Made by a program: the position numbers and the translations under genes
Part shown: positions 7,940 through 15,987 of the stretch, piece by piece
Layout of the letters: each line of letters begins with the position of its first letter
Position numbering within the stretch: position 1 is the first letter of the stretch
Notes under the pieces: generated by a model
Database searches by the model: none
Told to the model about the DNA's origin: nothing
Seen by the model: only the letters and a program-made list of their open reading frames with translations
From: Candidatus Parcubacteria bacterium
GTDB lineage: Bacteria; Patescibacteriota; Saccharimonadia; Saccharimonadales; Saccharimonadaceae
Assembly (NCBI GenBank): GCA_023391075.1
Contig: JAEWBQ010000008.1
Span: 1-33,053 of the forward strand
DNA length: 33,053 nucleotides
Direction: 5' to 3'

Positions 7940-8484
7940 ATCGGCTCGTCTTTGAGACCGAGCTTGTAGCCTATGTAGCTGGCGAGCAGGTGCGCCAGGA
8001 ACCATACGATGAAAATCGCTAGGTATTGCCACGGGGTCAAAATCACAAAGAACAGCGACACCAGCACGCTGCCGATAATGTAGTCCAGCTGATCAAATGG
8101 CACCCAGGTACCACCGGACTTGATGTTACGCTGCCGCTTAAAGAAACTTTCGATCGCATCGCCGCCCAGTGCCCCTAACGCGAAGGCGGGACCAAGCAGC
8201 AGGATTGGCAGGTGTGCGTAATCAACCCCGGCCGCCATATAGCGCGCCCAGTCATAATGTGCCACCAGGGCGACCTGTGCCCAGAGCGTCAGAGTCGAGA
8301 CCACCGCACCAGCAATGAGGCCGCGCCAGGTCTTATGCAACCCGAACAGCTCATGACCGCGCCATGTCTTGCCGCCATCGATCGGCCGATTGAAGCGCCT
8401 GAGTCCGGGTAACTTCGCGGCAAAGACAGGCGCCGCGTTCGAAAACGCCGCTGGCAGCAAAAACCATAACGCAAAGAGTATCAT
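7936..8484 (-). CDS. CDP-archaeol synthase / CDP-diglyceride synthetase family protein (CarS-like)
   Basis: 182-residue multi-helix membrane protein of the DUF46/CarS family, which makes CDP-activated lipids from CTP and a phosphatidic-acid-type lipid. Family motifs are clear: PAAFSNAAPVFAAKLPG near the N-terminus, RPIDGGKTWRG and KTWRGLIAG (about 33-59), GALGGDAIESFFKR and PFDQLDYIIGS. Start at 8484 is supported by AAAGGAG about 9 nt upstream; an in-frame ATG at 8535 would extend into the divergent gene and is rejected. CarS is best known in archaea, where it makes CDP-archaeol, but homologues occur in CPR bacteria. Here it could supply CDP-diacylglycerol to the adjacent phosphatidyltransferase (inference). 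Confidence 0.87.
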   Translation of the reverse strand: MILFALWFLLPAAFSNAAPVFAAKLPGLRRFNRPIDGGKTWRGHELFGLHKTWRGLIAGAVVSTLTLWAQVALVAHYDWARYMAAGVDYAHLPILLLGPAFALGALGGDAIESFFKRQRNIKSGGTWVPFDQLDYIIGSVLVSLFFVILTPWQYLAIFIVWFLAHLLASYIGYKLGLKDEPI

Positions 8485-8499
8485 CTGTATCACTCCTTT

Positions 8500-8507
8500 A
8501 GTATACT
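8500..8507. promoter_or_regulatory. palindromic AGTATACT, shared divergent promoter core
   Basis: On the plus strand TATACT (8502-8507) ends 6 nt before the lipid kinase ATG at 8514. The same bases read TATACT on the minus strand (8505-8500), but that start point would fall inside the Shine-Dalgarno of the CarS-like gene. A better minus promoter is TTGCGA (8535-8530), 17-nt spacer, TATCAA (8512-8507), which overlaps the plus element. Confidence 0.5.
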
Positions 8508-8513
8508 TGATAG

Positions 8514-9398
8514 ATGAATTACTCGACCGTCGCAATTATTTATAATCCCAACAGCACCGGCTCGAGCGAAAGCATGGCCAAAGAATTCGCCGCCGAATTA
8601 CAGCGCGCCATCCCCGAACAATCGATCGATTTGATCGCTACCGAATACGCAGGTCATGCCGAAAAATTGGCGTATGACATTGCGACGTCATCCAACCGGC
8701 CGCTCATCATCTCCTCGAGCGGTGACGGCGGCTACCACGAAGTCATTAACGGCGCCATGCAGGCCCAGGCCGAAGGAGCACATCCTACGACGAGCTTATT
8801 GCCAGCCGGCAACGCCAACGATCACTACCGCAACCTCCACGACACCGACTTGATCGAGCAAATCATCAGCGGCAAGACGACGGCGATCGATTTACTCAAG
8901 CTCAGCAGCCAGTCTGACGGCGAACCAATTGAACGCTACGCCCATTCGTATATAGGATTCGGCCTGACGCCGCTCGTCGGCAAAGAGCTCAATAAAGTCA
9001 AACTCAGTCTCTTCATTGAATTTTTCGTGGTTGCCCGCGCACTTTTCACTATCAAACCAGTCCGTCTAAAAATCGGCCCTAAAGCACGCAGCTACGAAAG
9101 CGTCATCTTCAGCAATGTTGATGAAATGTCCAAATACCTCAAAATCTCACAGCCCTCAAGCGTGCACGACGGTAAATTCGAAGTGACGATTTTTAAGCGC
9201 CGCAACAAACTGCGCCTCATTATGACGCTCCTAAAAGCGTCGCTTCAAGGCGTCCAAGAAGACCAGCAGGTCAGCGAATTCACCCTCTCGACGGTGCGCT
9301 CAACCCTCGTGCAAGCCGACGGCGAAATCATCCGCCTCGACGCAAAAGCCACGGTTGCTATCACCGTGGCTGCGGGTGCCCTAACCTGTGTCGTTTAG
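8514..9398 (+). CDS. diacylglycerol kinase family lipid kinase
   Basis: 294-residue protein of the DagK/YegS/sphingosine-kinase catalytic family, which phosphorylates diacylglycerol-like lipids with ATP. Motifs: IIYNPNSTG at 8-16, the nucleotide-binding SSGDGGYHEVING at 68-80, and LPAGNANDHYRNLH at 96-109 (usual form PxGTxNDfAR). The C-terminal half has the expected beta-rich lipid-binding fold (SVHDGKFEVTIFKRR). No membrane helix is evident, as in soluble DgkB. The start lies 6 nt after TATACT. Phosphatidic acid made by this enzyme is the substrate of a CDP-diglyceride synthetase, which is the product assigned to the divergent neighbour. Stop codon overlaps that of the convergent gene by 4 nt. 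Confidence 0.9.
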   Translation: MNYSTVAIIYNPNSTGSSESMAKEFAAELQRAIPEQSIDLIATEYAGHAEKLAYDIATSSNRPLIISSSGDGGYHEVINGAMQAQAEGAHPTTSLLPAGNANDHYRNLHDTDLIEQIISGKTTAIDLLKLSSQSDGEPIERYAHSYIGFGLTPLVGKELNKVKLSLFIEFFVVARALFTIKPVRLKIGPKARSYESVIFSNVDEMSKYLKISQPSSVHDGKFEVTIFKRRNKLRLIMTLLKASLQGVQEDQQVSEFTLSTVRSTLVQADGEIIRLDAKATVAITVAAGALTCVV

Positions 9399-9973
9399 TT
9401 AAGCGGCAACACGTTCGTCGACAGTGGGACGTTCACGCCCGTTGAACCCTGGAGGTTGACGGTTGGCAATAGGCCACCAGATGTACCGCCACTAGTCATA
9501 GGGGTGGGCGCCGGTGTGGGTGCGGGCGTAGGTGCAATAGCCGTACTACCAGCACTGTTCGATGGTGATGGCACGCTCGAAGGCTGAACGACGGGAGACG
9601 TCGCGACGCTCGGCGATGGTAATGTCGTTGTAGCCGGATGTGACCCGGAAGCTGCTGGTGCTATAGAGGGAGCCGTGGCCCACGAAGGGTTGGGAAGGTT
9701 CGCTTGCCACTGCGCCGAATTGCCAGCCGCGGCACCAGATGGCGACGATGATGCGCTGGTGCTATTCGTGCTATTCGCATGCGAGCTGGCCGCAGCTGTC
9801 TTGGCAGAAATATTCATCGCACCAGGCGTAACGACACTGCTGTCGGTCGACGTCGACTTGCCTGGATGGAGATAATTCAAAATACCCATCGATCCGACAA
9901 AACCAATGATAAACACCGCGAAGCCTTTGGTGGCGAGCTGGATAATAAGGGGACGTTTAGAGATAGCTAACAT
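9395..9973 (-). CDS. membrane-anchored Ser/Ala/Pro/Thr-rich low-complexity protein
   Basis: 192 residues, no recognised family. Residues 1-12 are basic, about 14-34 form a signal anchor (FAVFIIGFVGSMGILNYL), and the rest is a disordered extracytoplasmic tail very rich in Ser, Ala, Thr and Pro, with an APTPAPTPAPTPM run near residue 150 and Val/Leu/Asn-rich ends. There is no catalytic motif and no LPxTG. A clear Shine-Dalgarno (AAAGGAG) lies about 7 nt before the start. Such tails often serve as wall-spanning stalks; function is unknown. Confidence 0.75.
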   Translation of the reverse strand: MLAISKRPLIIQLATKGFAVFIIGFVGSMGILNYLHPGKSTSTDSSVVTPGAMNISAKTAAASSHANSTNSTSASSSPSGAAAGNSAQWQANLPNPSWATAPSIAPAASGSHPATTTLPSPSVATSPVVQPSSVPSPSNSAGSTAIAPTPAPTPAPTPMTSGGTSGGLLPTVNLQGSTGVNVPLSTNVLPLN

Positions 9974-10144
9974 ACATATGCTCCTTTCATTACTACGTAC
10001 AGTAAATGTTAACAGGGGTGCAGTCCTAAGGTTTGAGCGTTGTGTGTATTAACTTTATGGTACCTGCCATCGCGAAAAAAATATGTAAAACGGATTACTT
10101 TTTGGTAACACACTCTGCAAAGATCGTAATTTATTTTATAATAG

Positions 10145-10173
10145 TTGACTAAATTTAGTTATTATGTTATTTT
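10145..10173 (+). promoter_or_regulatory. promoter of the glycosyltransferase gene
   Basis: TTGACT (10145-10150), 17-nt spacer, TATTTT (10168-10173). It predicts a leader of about 70 nt before ATG 10253. A second candidate is CTGCAA, 16 nt, TATAAT (10115-10142). The first matches the promoter of the large transglutaminase-like gene. Confidence 0.55.
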
Positions 10174-10252
10174 TGACAGGTTGTCTGCATAGCACCCGCA
10201 GATGATTGCACCTGTATTTCTCCGTTCGCAGGCCCCACATGAGAGGCAATTC

Positions 10253-11848
10253 ATGTCAATGTCGCAAGTCTTGGTCCCGTCCCGCATCCTCGTCCCTGGC
10301 GAGCAAGCATCGCCCACGGATCTCGTGAAGCGAGATGAAATGATTCGCGTCATTCGCGGCGAGCTGGTGCCCACCCCCGCAGGGGGAGGCAGGCTGGCTT
10401 TGATCGACCGAGTCATCGTTCCTGGGCTTCCACGCCCAAGCGCGGTCCTCGAGGCGGTCCGACAGACCATCCTCGACATCCGCAAAGCACGCGAGCAGCG
10501 CGACCAGCGCCAAGCCCGAATCATCGCTTTCGTGCCGACCTACGAACAGGAAGACGCTGTCGGCCGGACCATCGAGAGCCTGCTGCTGCAGACTCGAGAA
10601 CCCGGTATCGACAAGATCGTCGTCTGCATCAACGGCCCGGGCGACAGCAATGTCGCCTACGACGAAGCCATGAGCTACGTCAGCGCCTTCAAGGACCGGC
10701 TCGAAGTGATTCGTCCCGAAGGTGTCGCCGGCAAAGTGAACGCCCTGAACTACATGTTCATGAAGTACTGCCGAGATTCCTGGTACGATTTCGTCCTGGG
10801 CATCGACGCAGACATCGTGGCCGACAAGGACATGCTGCTTCATCTCGATCAGGAGCTGATCAAGCGAAAGCAGGCTGGCGGTGTCATGGCGCGTTACTCC
10901 TTCATCGTCCCCGCGGACATGAAAGGCAAGTCGCGCCATCTGGTATACGGCCAGCGGCATGAATTTGCCGCGACCGGCATCAACCATCAGCTGCGCCAGT
11001 ACTCCTCCGACATCCTGGGGGGTCAGGCGACCCTGTTCCGACGCAGTGTCCTTCAGGAAGTCGCCGACATCACCGAAAGCGGTATGTTCTACGGCCCCTG
11101 GAGCATTCACTCCAAGGTCGAAGACGCCGAGCTCACGCGTCAGATGCAGAACCTGGGGCACAAAACGGCGACGAGCCGCAACGCTCGCGCCTGGACCGGG
11201 CTCATGTTCAGTGCTCACACGTGGCAGAAGCAGCGCCGCAAGTGGCAGGATGGGCACCTCGAAGATATGGTTCGAGATTTTCACCCCTGGCTCGACCGGC
11301 GCCGCTGGTTCGAGCAGTTCACACTGGGATGGAACCTCATGATCCGGATCATGTTCGCGACGTTGCTTGCAACGAGCGTCAGCCTGGACCGCTTCGTGTT
11401 CATACCGCTGTGGCTGGTACCAATGGGCCTGGCCGTCCTGCAGTCGTTCCTGATTGCACTCAAGGTACCAAACAAGCAGCTACCGGAAATCATCCGATCT
11501 GTCTTGTTCCTGCCAGGCGAGGTGTACTACGTGCGTACCTTGTCGGTCTGGCTCGACTCCGTCATCGTGATGTTCTTGAACGTCAAGCGCGACGGCTGGA
11601 AGAACCAGGCCGCTGCCGAGGCGAGCAAGAAAAAGTCGGCCATGTCCGTGTGGCTGATTATCGCACTGGCAGTATTGGCTCCGAGCATGGCGTTCATTCT
11701 CGGATCCAAAGCACTTCCCGGAGAAGTGGTCGATGGCGTCCTGAACGGACTCTGGACCACGCTCTCCATCATGACCGCACTGTCTGTCGCTAACATGGCG
11801 TACAAGATCATGCGCATCATCCGGCACTTCCGGACACTGGCGCCCTGA
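10253..11848 (+). CDS. processive GT2 family glycosyltransferase (cellulose/hyaluronan synthase-like)
   Basis: 531 residues from ATG 10253, which has GAGAGG about 7 nt upstream; the ATG at 10202 lacks such a site. A cytosolic GT-A domain follows an N-terminal extension of about 85 residues: AFVPTYEQED opens it, the DxD motif is D185-A-D187 (LGIDADIVADKD), the catalytic-base region is VEDAEL with D291, and QRRKW at 327-331 is the Q(Q/R)xRW motif of processive enzymes. At least four membrane helices follow (from about 355 to the C-terminus), as expected for an enzyme that makes and exports a polysaccharide. The product cannot be predicted. Codon choice is GC-richer than in neighbouring core genes, and the gene is closed off by its own promoter, leader and long terminator, suggesting acquisition. 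Confidence 0.88.
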   Translation: MSMSQVLVPSRILVPGEQASPTDLVKRDEMIRVIRGELVPTPAGGGRLALIDRVIVPGLPRPSAVLEAVRQTILDIRKAREQRDQRQARIIAFVPTYEQEDAVGRTIESLLLQTREPGIDKIVVCINGPGDSNVAYDEAMSYVSAFKDRLEVIRPEGVAGKVNALNYMFMKYCRDSWYDFVLGIDADIVADKDMLLHLDQELIKRKQAGGVMARYSFIVPADMKGKSRHLVYGQRHEFAATGINHQLRQYSSDILGGQATLFRRSVLQEVADITESGMFYGPWSIHSKVEDAELTRQMQNLGHKTATSRNARAWTGLMFSAHTWQKQRRKWQDGHLEDMVRDFHPWLDRRRWFEQFTLGWNLMIRIMFATLLATSVSLDRFVFIPLWLVPMGLAVLQSFLIALKVPNKQLPEIIRSVLFLPGEVYYVRTLSVWLDSVIVMFLNVKRDGWKNQAAAEASKKKSAMSVWLIIALAVLAPSMAFILGSKALPGEVVDGVLNGLWTTLSIMTALSVANMAYKIMRIIRHFRTLAP

Positions 11849-11875
11849 CCGCATCACGGTAGGGGGCCAACCCTC

Positions 11876-11934
11876 GCTCCTTGGGCGCAGGCAGGACAAC
11901 CTCCTGTCTCGCGCCCAAGGAGCTCTTTCTTTTG
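11876..11934 (+). terminator. strong intrinsic terminator of the glycosyltransferase gene
   Basis: A 13-bp perfect stem, GCTCCTTGGGCGC (11876-11888) with GCGCCCAAGGAGC (11911-11923), has a nested CAGGA/TCCTG helix in its loop and is followed by a T-rich run. Confidence 0.92.
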
Positions 11935-11960
11935 AATAAATTTTCCTCACAAATATCAGA

Positions 11961-11966
11961 TATACT
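11961..11966 (+). promoter_or_regulatory. -10 element of the FBP-domain gene (leaderless type)
   Basis: TATACT ends 7 nt before ATG 11974. An upstream in-frame ATG at 11881 lies inside the preceding terminator and is rejected. Confidence 0.6.
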
Positions 11967-11973
11967 AAGTTAT

Positions 11974-12489
11974 ATGAATCGCCTGACAGTCGCACAATTC
12001 ACTGAGCTCATCACCCCGGCTGTCATCAAGCCGCGTCTCCGGCGAGAGCTTCGCTTTCAAGCAGCTGCCGCGAAGCTTGCCGACGATGAGTGGGGGTATA
12101 CGGAATTATTCGCGGTCAGCGACCGCACTGGTCGCCGCGGGGTCCTTATTGTGCAACCTGATGATGAGCCCCATGTCGTCACCTACGACCTAGCGCAGGG
12201 AGCTGCCGCACGCATGACAGGACGAGCACAGCCGATCATCTGCGATTTTTGCCGCACCTGGCAGCGGGGAAGTAACGCCGCCAGCATTACGCTGACACCT
12301 GATTACCGTATCGGGGCTAGTACCACGTTCCTATGCTGCGCCGACCTGGACTGCAGTCGCCACGTGCGCACACTCACTAACGCCGCCAAGATGTCACGCG
12401 CACAGTTACGCGAAGACCTGGATGACGACGGACGGGTACTGCGGCTTCGCCGTCGGCTCAGCGAAATCATTGCCCAACTTGCCATTTAG
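11974..12489 (+). CDS. FBP-domain protein (elongation factor G-binding, FusB-like zinc protein)
   Basis: 171 residues. The C-terminal part carries a treble-clef zinc finger: C90-x2-C93 (IICDFCRTWQ) and C121/C122 with C127 (FLCCADLDCSRHVR), exactly the arrangement of the FBP C-terminal domain. FusB/FusC-type proteins bind EF-G and release it from ribosomes stalled by fusidic acid; wider family members may rescue stalled EF-G without the drug. The N-terminal helical part (MNRLTVAQFTELI and following) also matches the family. A leaderless-type promoter precedes it and the MMPL gene follows after 38 nt with its own promoter. Whether this copy gives resistance is not known. Confidence 0.85.
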   Translation: MNRLTVAQFTELITPAVIKPRLRRELRFQAAAAKLADDEWGYTELFAVSDRTGRRGVLIVQPDDEPHVVTYDLAQGAAARMTGRAQPIICDFCRTWQRGSNAASITLTPDYRIGASTTFLCCADLDCSRHVRTLTNAAKMSRAQLREDLDDDGRVLRLRRRLSEIIAQLAI

Positions 12490-12515
12490 ACTGGCGCCCA
12501 GATGATTGCTCAGGC

Positions 12516-12521
12516 TATACT
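12516..12521 (+). promoter_or_regulatory. -10 element of the MMPL gene (leaderless type)
   Basis: TATACT ends 6 nt before ATG 12528. Confidence 0.6.
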
Positions 12522-12527
12522 AAGGCT

Positions 12528-14666
12528 ATGAGTAATTCACTGGGTTCACTTTCCGCTCGTCTCGCCCGCACGCCGCGCTGGGTGCGAATTTGTACTAGTC
12601 TTATCGTCGTCTTCGTATGGCTCGCGATCGGCGGCATCGGAGGACCAACCTTCGGCAAGCTGTCATCAGTTTCAACCAACGATCAAGCAGCGTTCTTGCC
12701 GGCATCTGCCGAGTCTACCAAGGTCCAGGATATTCAGGCAAAGTTTCGCAGCTCGGACAGCATTCCTGCCATCGTCCTATTTGAATCAGACTCGGCAATC
12801 TCACCGAGCAGTTACACCGATTACCGTACCATTGCCGATGCGCTCGCCAAGATTCCTGGCGTCGAACAGGGAATAGCCGGTCCAATCCCGTCGGCTGACG
12901 GCAAAGCGGTCGAACTGATCGTGCCGGTTAGTAGCAAGGCTGAGACAAAAACGGCCGTGGCCGCGGTTCGCAGTGCAGTCCGCGACACGACGCCAGCAGG
13001 TCAGCATAGCTACGTCACCGGCCCCGCCGGTCTCACAGCCGATCTCGTCAAAGCATTCGGCGGCATCGACGGCGTCCTCTTGATCGTCGCGTTAAGTGTC
13101 GTCTTTGTTATCCTTCTCCTCGTGTACCGCTCCGTCCTGTTGCCGTTCATCGTCCTGTTTAATGCCATGTTCGCACTCTGCGGTGCGATCTTTTTGGTCT
13201 ATACCATGGCAAAGTGGGGCTGGATCGAGCTCAACGGCCAAAGTCAGGGCATTCTCTCGATTCTCGTGATTGGCGCAGCCACCGACTATTCACTCCTGCT
13301 TGTCGCGAGGTATAACGAAGCGCTGCGTCATACCGCCTCCAAGTGGCACGCGATTACGCAGGCAATGAAACGCTCCTTCGAACCAATCACGGCATCGGCC
13401 GCCACAGTCATCGTCGCACTGCTGTGTCTGCTGTTTTCTGACCTCAACTCTAACCGTAGTCTTGGCCCGATTGCCGCCAGCGGCATCGCGCTCTCGCTGA
13501 TTGCGACCCTGACATTTTTACCTGCGCTGCTTGCACTCTGTGGCCGTGCCTCGTTTTGGCCTCGCCACCCGCGTTATATCGCCACCAACCAACAGGATGA
13601 GAGCGGGGATATCTCATCACTCTGGCGTCGGATTGGTCGGGTTATCACCGCTCGTCCACGCGTCCTATGGGTTGGCTCGATCATCATCCTGCTCGCAGCC
13701 AGCAGCGGCCTCATGGACTTAAAAGCAAATGGCGTCGCACAGACCGATCTCATTCTGACGCAGTCCGAAGCAGTCGACGGTCAAGCCGCACTCACACGCC
13801 ACTTCGCCGCTAACGTCGCCACGCCGATGGTCGTCATCGCCGACGTGAATCGAGCCGACGCCGTCATCGCCAAACTCAAGCAAGTCCCCGGCGTCGCCGA
13901 TGCGACCGTCTACACCGGCGCGATAGTCCGACCCGGTACGCCAGCCGGCCCACCGAAGGTCATTGACGGGAAAGTTCTGATCAATGCCACGCTTTCCGCC
14001 GAATCAGCCGACAGCAGCGAAGCGACCGCAACGGTCAGCGCCGCACGGGCGGCATTGCCGGCAGTCGATTCGACCGCGCTCGTCGGGGGTGTCACCGCCA
14101 TTGCGCTCGACACCAATACAACCGCGCAGCACGATCTGGTAAAGATCATTCCGATCGTCCTCGGTGTCATCTTTGTCATCTTGATCGCACTGCTGCGATC
14201 GATCGTTGCACCGCTCATCCTGATCGTCAGCGTGGTCATCAGTTATGCCGCCGCCCTGGGTGTTTCGGCTCTAGTGTTTAACCACGTCTTCCACTTCCCA
14301 GGTGCCGACGCATCGGTCCCGCTCTTTGGATTCATCTTCCTGGTAGCACTTGGTGTCGACTACAATATCTTCCTGATGACGCGCGTACGCGAAGAGGCGC
14401 TCAACTTCGGCACGCGGACCGGCATTATCCGCGGACTTGGCAAAACCGGCGGTGTTATTACATCGGCTGGCGTGGTTCTCGCAGCGACATTTGCTGCGCT
14501 CGGCATCATTCCGATTCTCTTCTTGGCGCAAATCGCCTTCATTGTGGCATTCGGCGTGCTGCTCGACACGATCCTCGTTCGCTCACTGCTTGTGCCAGCT
14601 GCGTCATACGACATCGGTAAAGCACTCTGGTGGCCATCGCGCCTGTGGCGTAGCGGTAAGTCGTAG
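12528..14666 (+). CDS. MMPL/RND family membrane transporter
   Basis: 712 residues with the internal duplication of the family: TM1 (about 20-38), a large extracellular loop (40-170, including VQDIQAKFRSSDSIPAIVLF), helices 2-6 (175-345), TM7 (375-395), a second extracellular loop (396-535) and helices 8-12 (540-700). Helix 4-type sequence GAATDYSLLLVARYNEAL and its C-terminal counterpart ALGVDYNIFLMTRVREEA carry the conserved D-Y motif of proton-coupled MMPL proteins. Actinobacterial members export lipids or glycolipids; small-molecule efflux is also known. The substrate cannot be inferred. It converges on the MFS gene with a single base between the stop codons. Confidence 0.93.
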   Translation: MSNSLGSLSARLARTPRWVRICTSLIVVFVWLAIGGIGGPTFGKLSSVSTNDQAAFLPASAESTKVQDIQAKFRSSDSIPAIVLFESDSAISPSSYTDYRTIADALAKIPGVEQGIAGPIPSADGKAVELIVPVSSKAETKTAVAAVRSAVRDTTPAGQHSYVTGPAGLTADLVKAFGGIDGVLLIVALSVVFVILLLVYRSVLLPFIVLFNAMFALCGAIFLVYTMAKWGWIELNGQSQGILSILVIGAATDYSLLLVARYNEALRHTASKWHAITQAMKRSFEPITASAATVIVALLCLLFSDLNSNRSLGPIAASGIALSLIATLTFLPALLALCGRASFWPRHPRYIATNQQDESGDISSLWRRIGRVITARPRVLWVGSIIILLAASSGLMDLKANGVAQTDLILTQSEAVDGQAALTRHFAANVATPMVVIADVNRADAVIAKLKQVPGVADATVYTGAIVRPGTPAGPPKVIDGKVLINATLSAESADSSEATATVSAARAALPAVDSTALVGGVTAIALDTNTTAQHDLVKIIPIVLGVIFVILIALLRSIVAPLILIVSVVISYAAALGVSALVFNHVFHFPGADASVPLFGFIFLVALGVDYNIFLMTRVREEALNFGTRTGIIRGLGKTGGVITSAGVVLAATFAALGIIPILFLAQIAFIVAFGVLLDTILVRSLLVPAASYDIGKALWWPSRLWRSGKS

Positions 14667-14667
14667 A

Positions 14668-15885
14668 CTACTCGAGCACGTCCATCGCGCGGTACGAGAT
14701 CCGTCGATTGCGGTGCATAAACAGCGCCACGACAGTCAACAGGCCCAGGAGCGTCACCGGCACCATCATGCCTGCCAATAGGCCGTTATGATCAGCGATA
14801 AATCCGATTAGCGCCGGGCCGGTCATCAGGCCGATACTGCCCATCGTGCTGACACGGGCAATCGCTTGGTCACGGTCGCCACCTGGAGCATTGCCTGCCA
14901 TAGAAATCAAAATCGGCACCAGTGCCGCCAGCCCCAGCCCTACAACTGCGAAGCCAATCAGCGCGACGACAAGATTAGGTGTCAACAGTCCCGTCACCAG
15001 CCCCACGAGCGCCAAGGCGCCGCCACTGATCAGTGTCTGTACCGAGCCGATTTTGCGAATGACGGAGTCGCCAGAGAAGCGCCCAATCGTCATGCAGGCA
15101 TTAAACAGCATATAGGCAAAGACCGCAATAAACGGATCAGCGCCATGAGCCGAGCGCATATAAATCGCTGTCCAGTCCGCCATCGCACCCTCGGTCAGGT
15201 AACTGATAAAGATCAGGCTGCCGACTAAAAGGACCGTACGCCACCAGCGGATTTTGTGATGCTTGTGCGGCGTTTCGATGACCGTATGATCGTCTTTAAA
15301 ATTATATTTTGTCTCGTCGAACAGCCGCGTAATGACCATGATTCCGATTACCGACAATCCGGCTGCCACAATAGCCATACTGCCGACAATGGAGACGTGA
15401 TGGGCCGCGAACGCACCACCGATGCCCGCACCCACTAGGCCGCCGACACTGAATAGGGCATGAAAGCTGCTCATAATCGAGCGGGAATAGGCTTTTTCAA
15501 TATCAATCGCCTGAGCGTTGACCGCAATCCCGGCGATACTCGTCAGTCCGCCAAATAATCCGAAGGCAAGGGCAAGCATCGCAAAACTGCTGGACATGCC
15601 GATAATGATGAGAACGAGAGGGAAGACTGGCGCCAGAATCGCAAGCAGCAGACGCAGACCGAGCTTCTTGATCAGCGGCGCTGCAAACTGCATCGCCACG
15701 AAGCCACCAAGCGAACAGCAGAGCAGGGCAATACCAAGCATACCGGGGCTTAACCCCAGCGCTTCTTTAATACGCGGGATATTCGCGGCAAACGTGCCGC
15801 TGCCGGCACCTAACATAAAATACACCGTCTTTGCGGCGATTCGGCCCCAGAGGAGCTCATGGTTCGTGAGGTGTGGTTTCGACAT
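14668..15885 (-). CDS. major facilitator superfamily transporter
   Basis: 405 residues, twelve predicted membrane helices. The N-half has LWGRIAAKTVYFMLGAGSGTFAANIPRIKEALGLSPG and the C-half ISYLTEGAMADWTAIYM followed by ACMTIGRFSGD, which together resemble the YbjJ/FucP-like branch of MFS. A charged cytoplasmic loop with HKHHK separates the halves. The start MSKPHLT at 15885 is chosen because TATGAT (15898-15893) ends 7 nt before it; longer in-frame starts, up to 16026, run through AT-rich promoter sequence and would add an unlikely N-terminus. The substrate is unknown, though related proteins are called sugar or drug transporters. Confidence 0.88.
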   Translation of the reverse strand: MSKPHLTNHELLWGRIAAKTVYFMLGAGSGTFAANIPRIKEALGLSPGMLGIALLCCSLGGFVAMQFAAPLIKKLGLRLLLAILAPVFPLVLIIIGMSSSFAMLALAFGLFGGLTSIAGIAVNAQAIDIEKAYSRSIMSSFHALFSVGGLVGAGIGGAFAAHHVSIVGSMAIVAAGLSVIGIMVITRLFDETKYNFKDDHTVIETPHKHHKIRWWRTVLLVGSLIFISYLTEGAMADWTAIYMRSAHGADPFIAVFAYMLFNACMTIGRFSGDSVIRKIGSVQTLISGGALALVGLVTGLLTPNLVVALIGFAVVGLGLAALVPILISMAGNAPGGDRDQAIARVSTMGSIGLMTGPALIGFIADHNGLLAGMMVPVTLLGLLTVVALFMHRNRRISYRAMDVLE

Positions 15886-15892
15886 CTGTTCT

Positions 15893-15898
15893 ATCATA
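15893..15898 (-). promoter_or_regulatory. -10 element of the MFS gene (leaderless type)
   Basis: On the minus strand TATGAT ends 7 nt before the ATG at 15885. Confidence 0.5.
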
Positions 15899-15958
15899 GC
15901 GTATTTCTCTTCGATTCTCGTTACAGAAAGCATAATTATTATGTATTTTAAAATATAA

Positions 15959-15987
15959 TTGACATATTTAAAACAAATTTGTATAAT
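15959..15987 (+). promoter_or_regulatory. consensus sigma-70 promoter of the LPHTG surface protein
   Basis: TTGACA (15959-15964), 17-nt spacer, TATAAT (15982-15987): both hexamers match consensus perfectly. The leader of about 70 nt has a CGGCCG/CGGCCG hairpin (16031-16046) just before the Shine-Dalgarno AAGGAGG. Confidence 0.85.

Noticed and set aside
8485..8535. N-terminal extension of the CarS-like protein to 8535
   Set aside because: It runs into the divergent gene and past a good AAAGGAG Shine-Dalgarno that fixes the start at 8484.
9520..9540. Short repeated hexamers (GGTGTGGGTGCGGGCG-like) as a possible repeat array
   Set aside because: They encode the APTPAPTPAPTP run of a low-complexity protein and are not an independent DNA repeat; no CRISPR-like repeat/spacer structure is seen anywhere.
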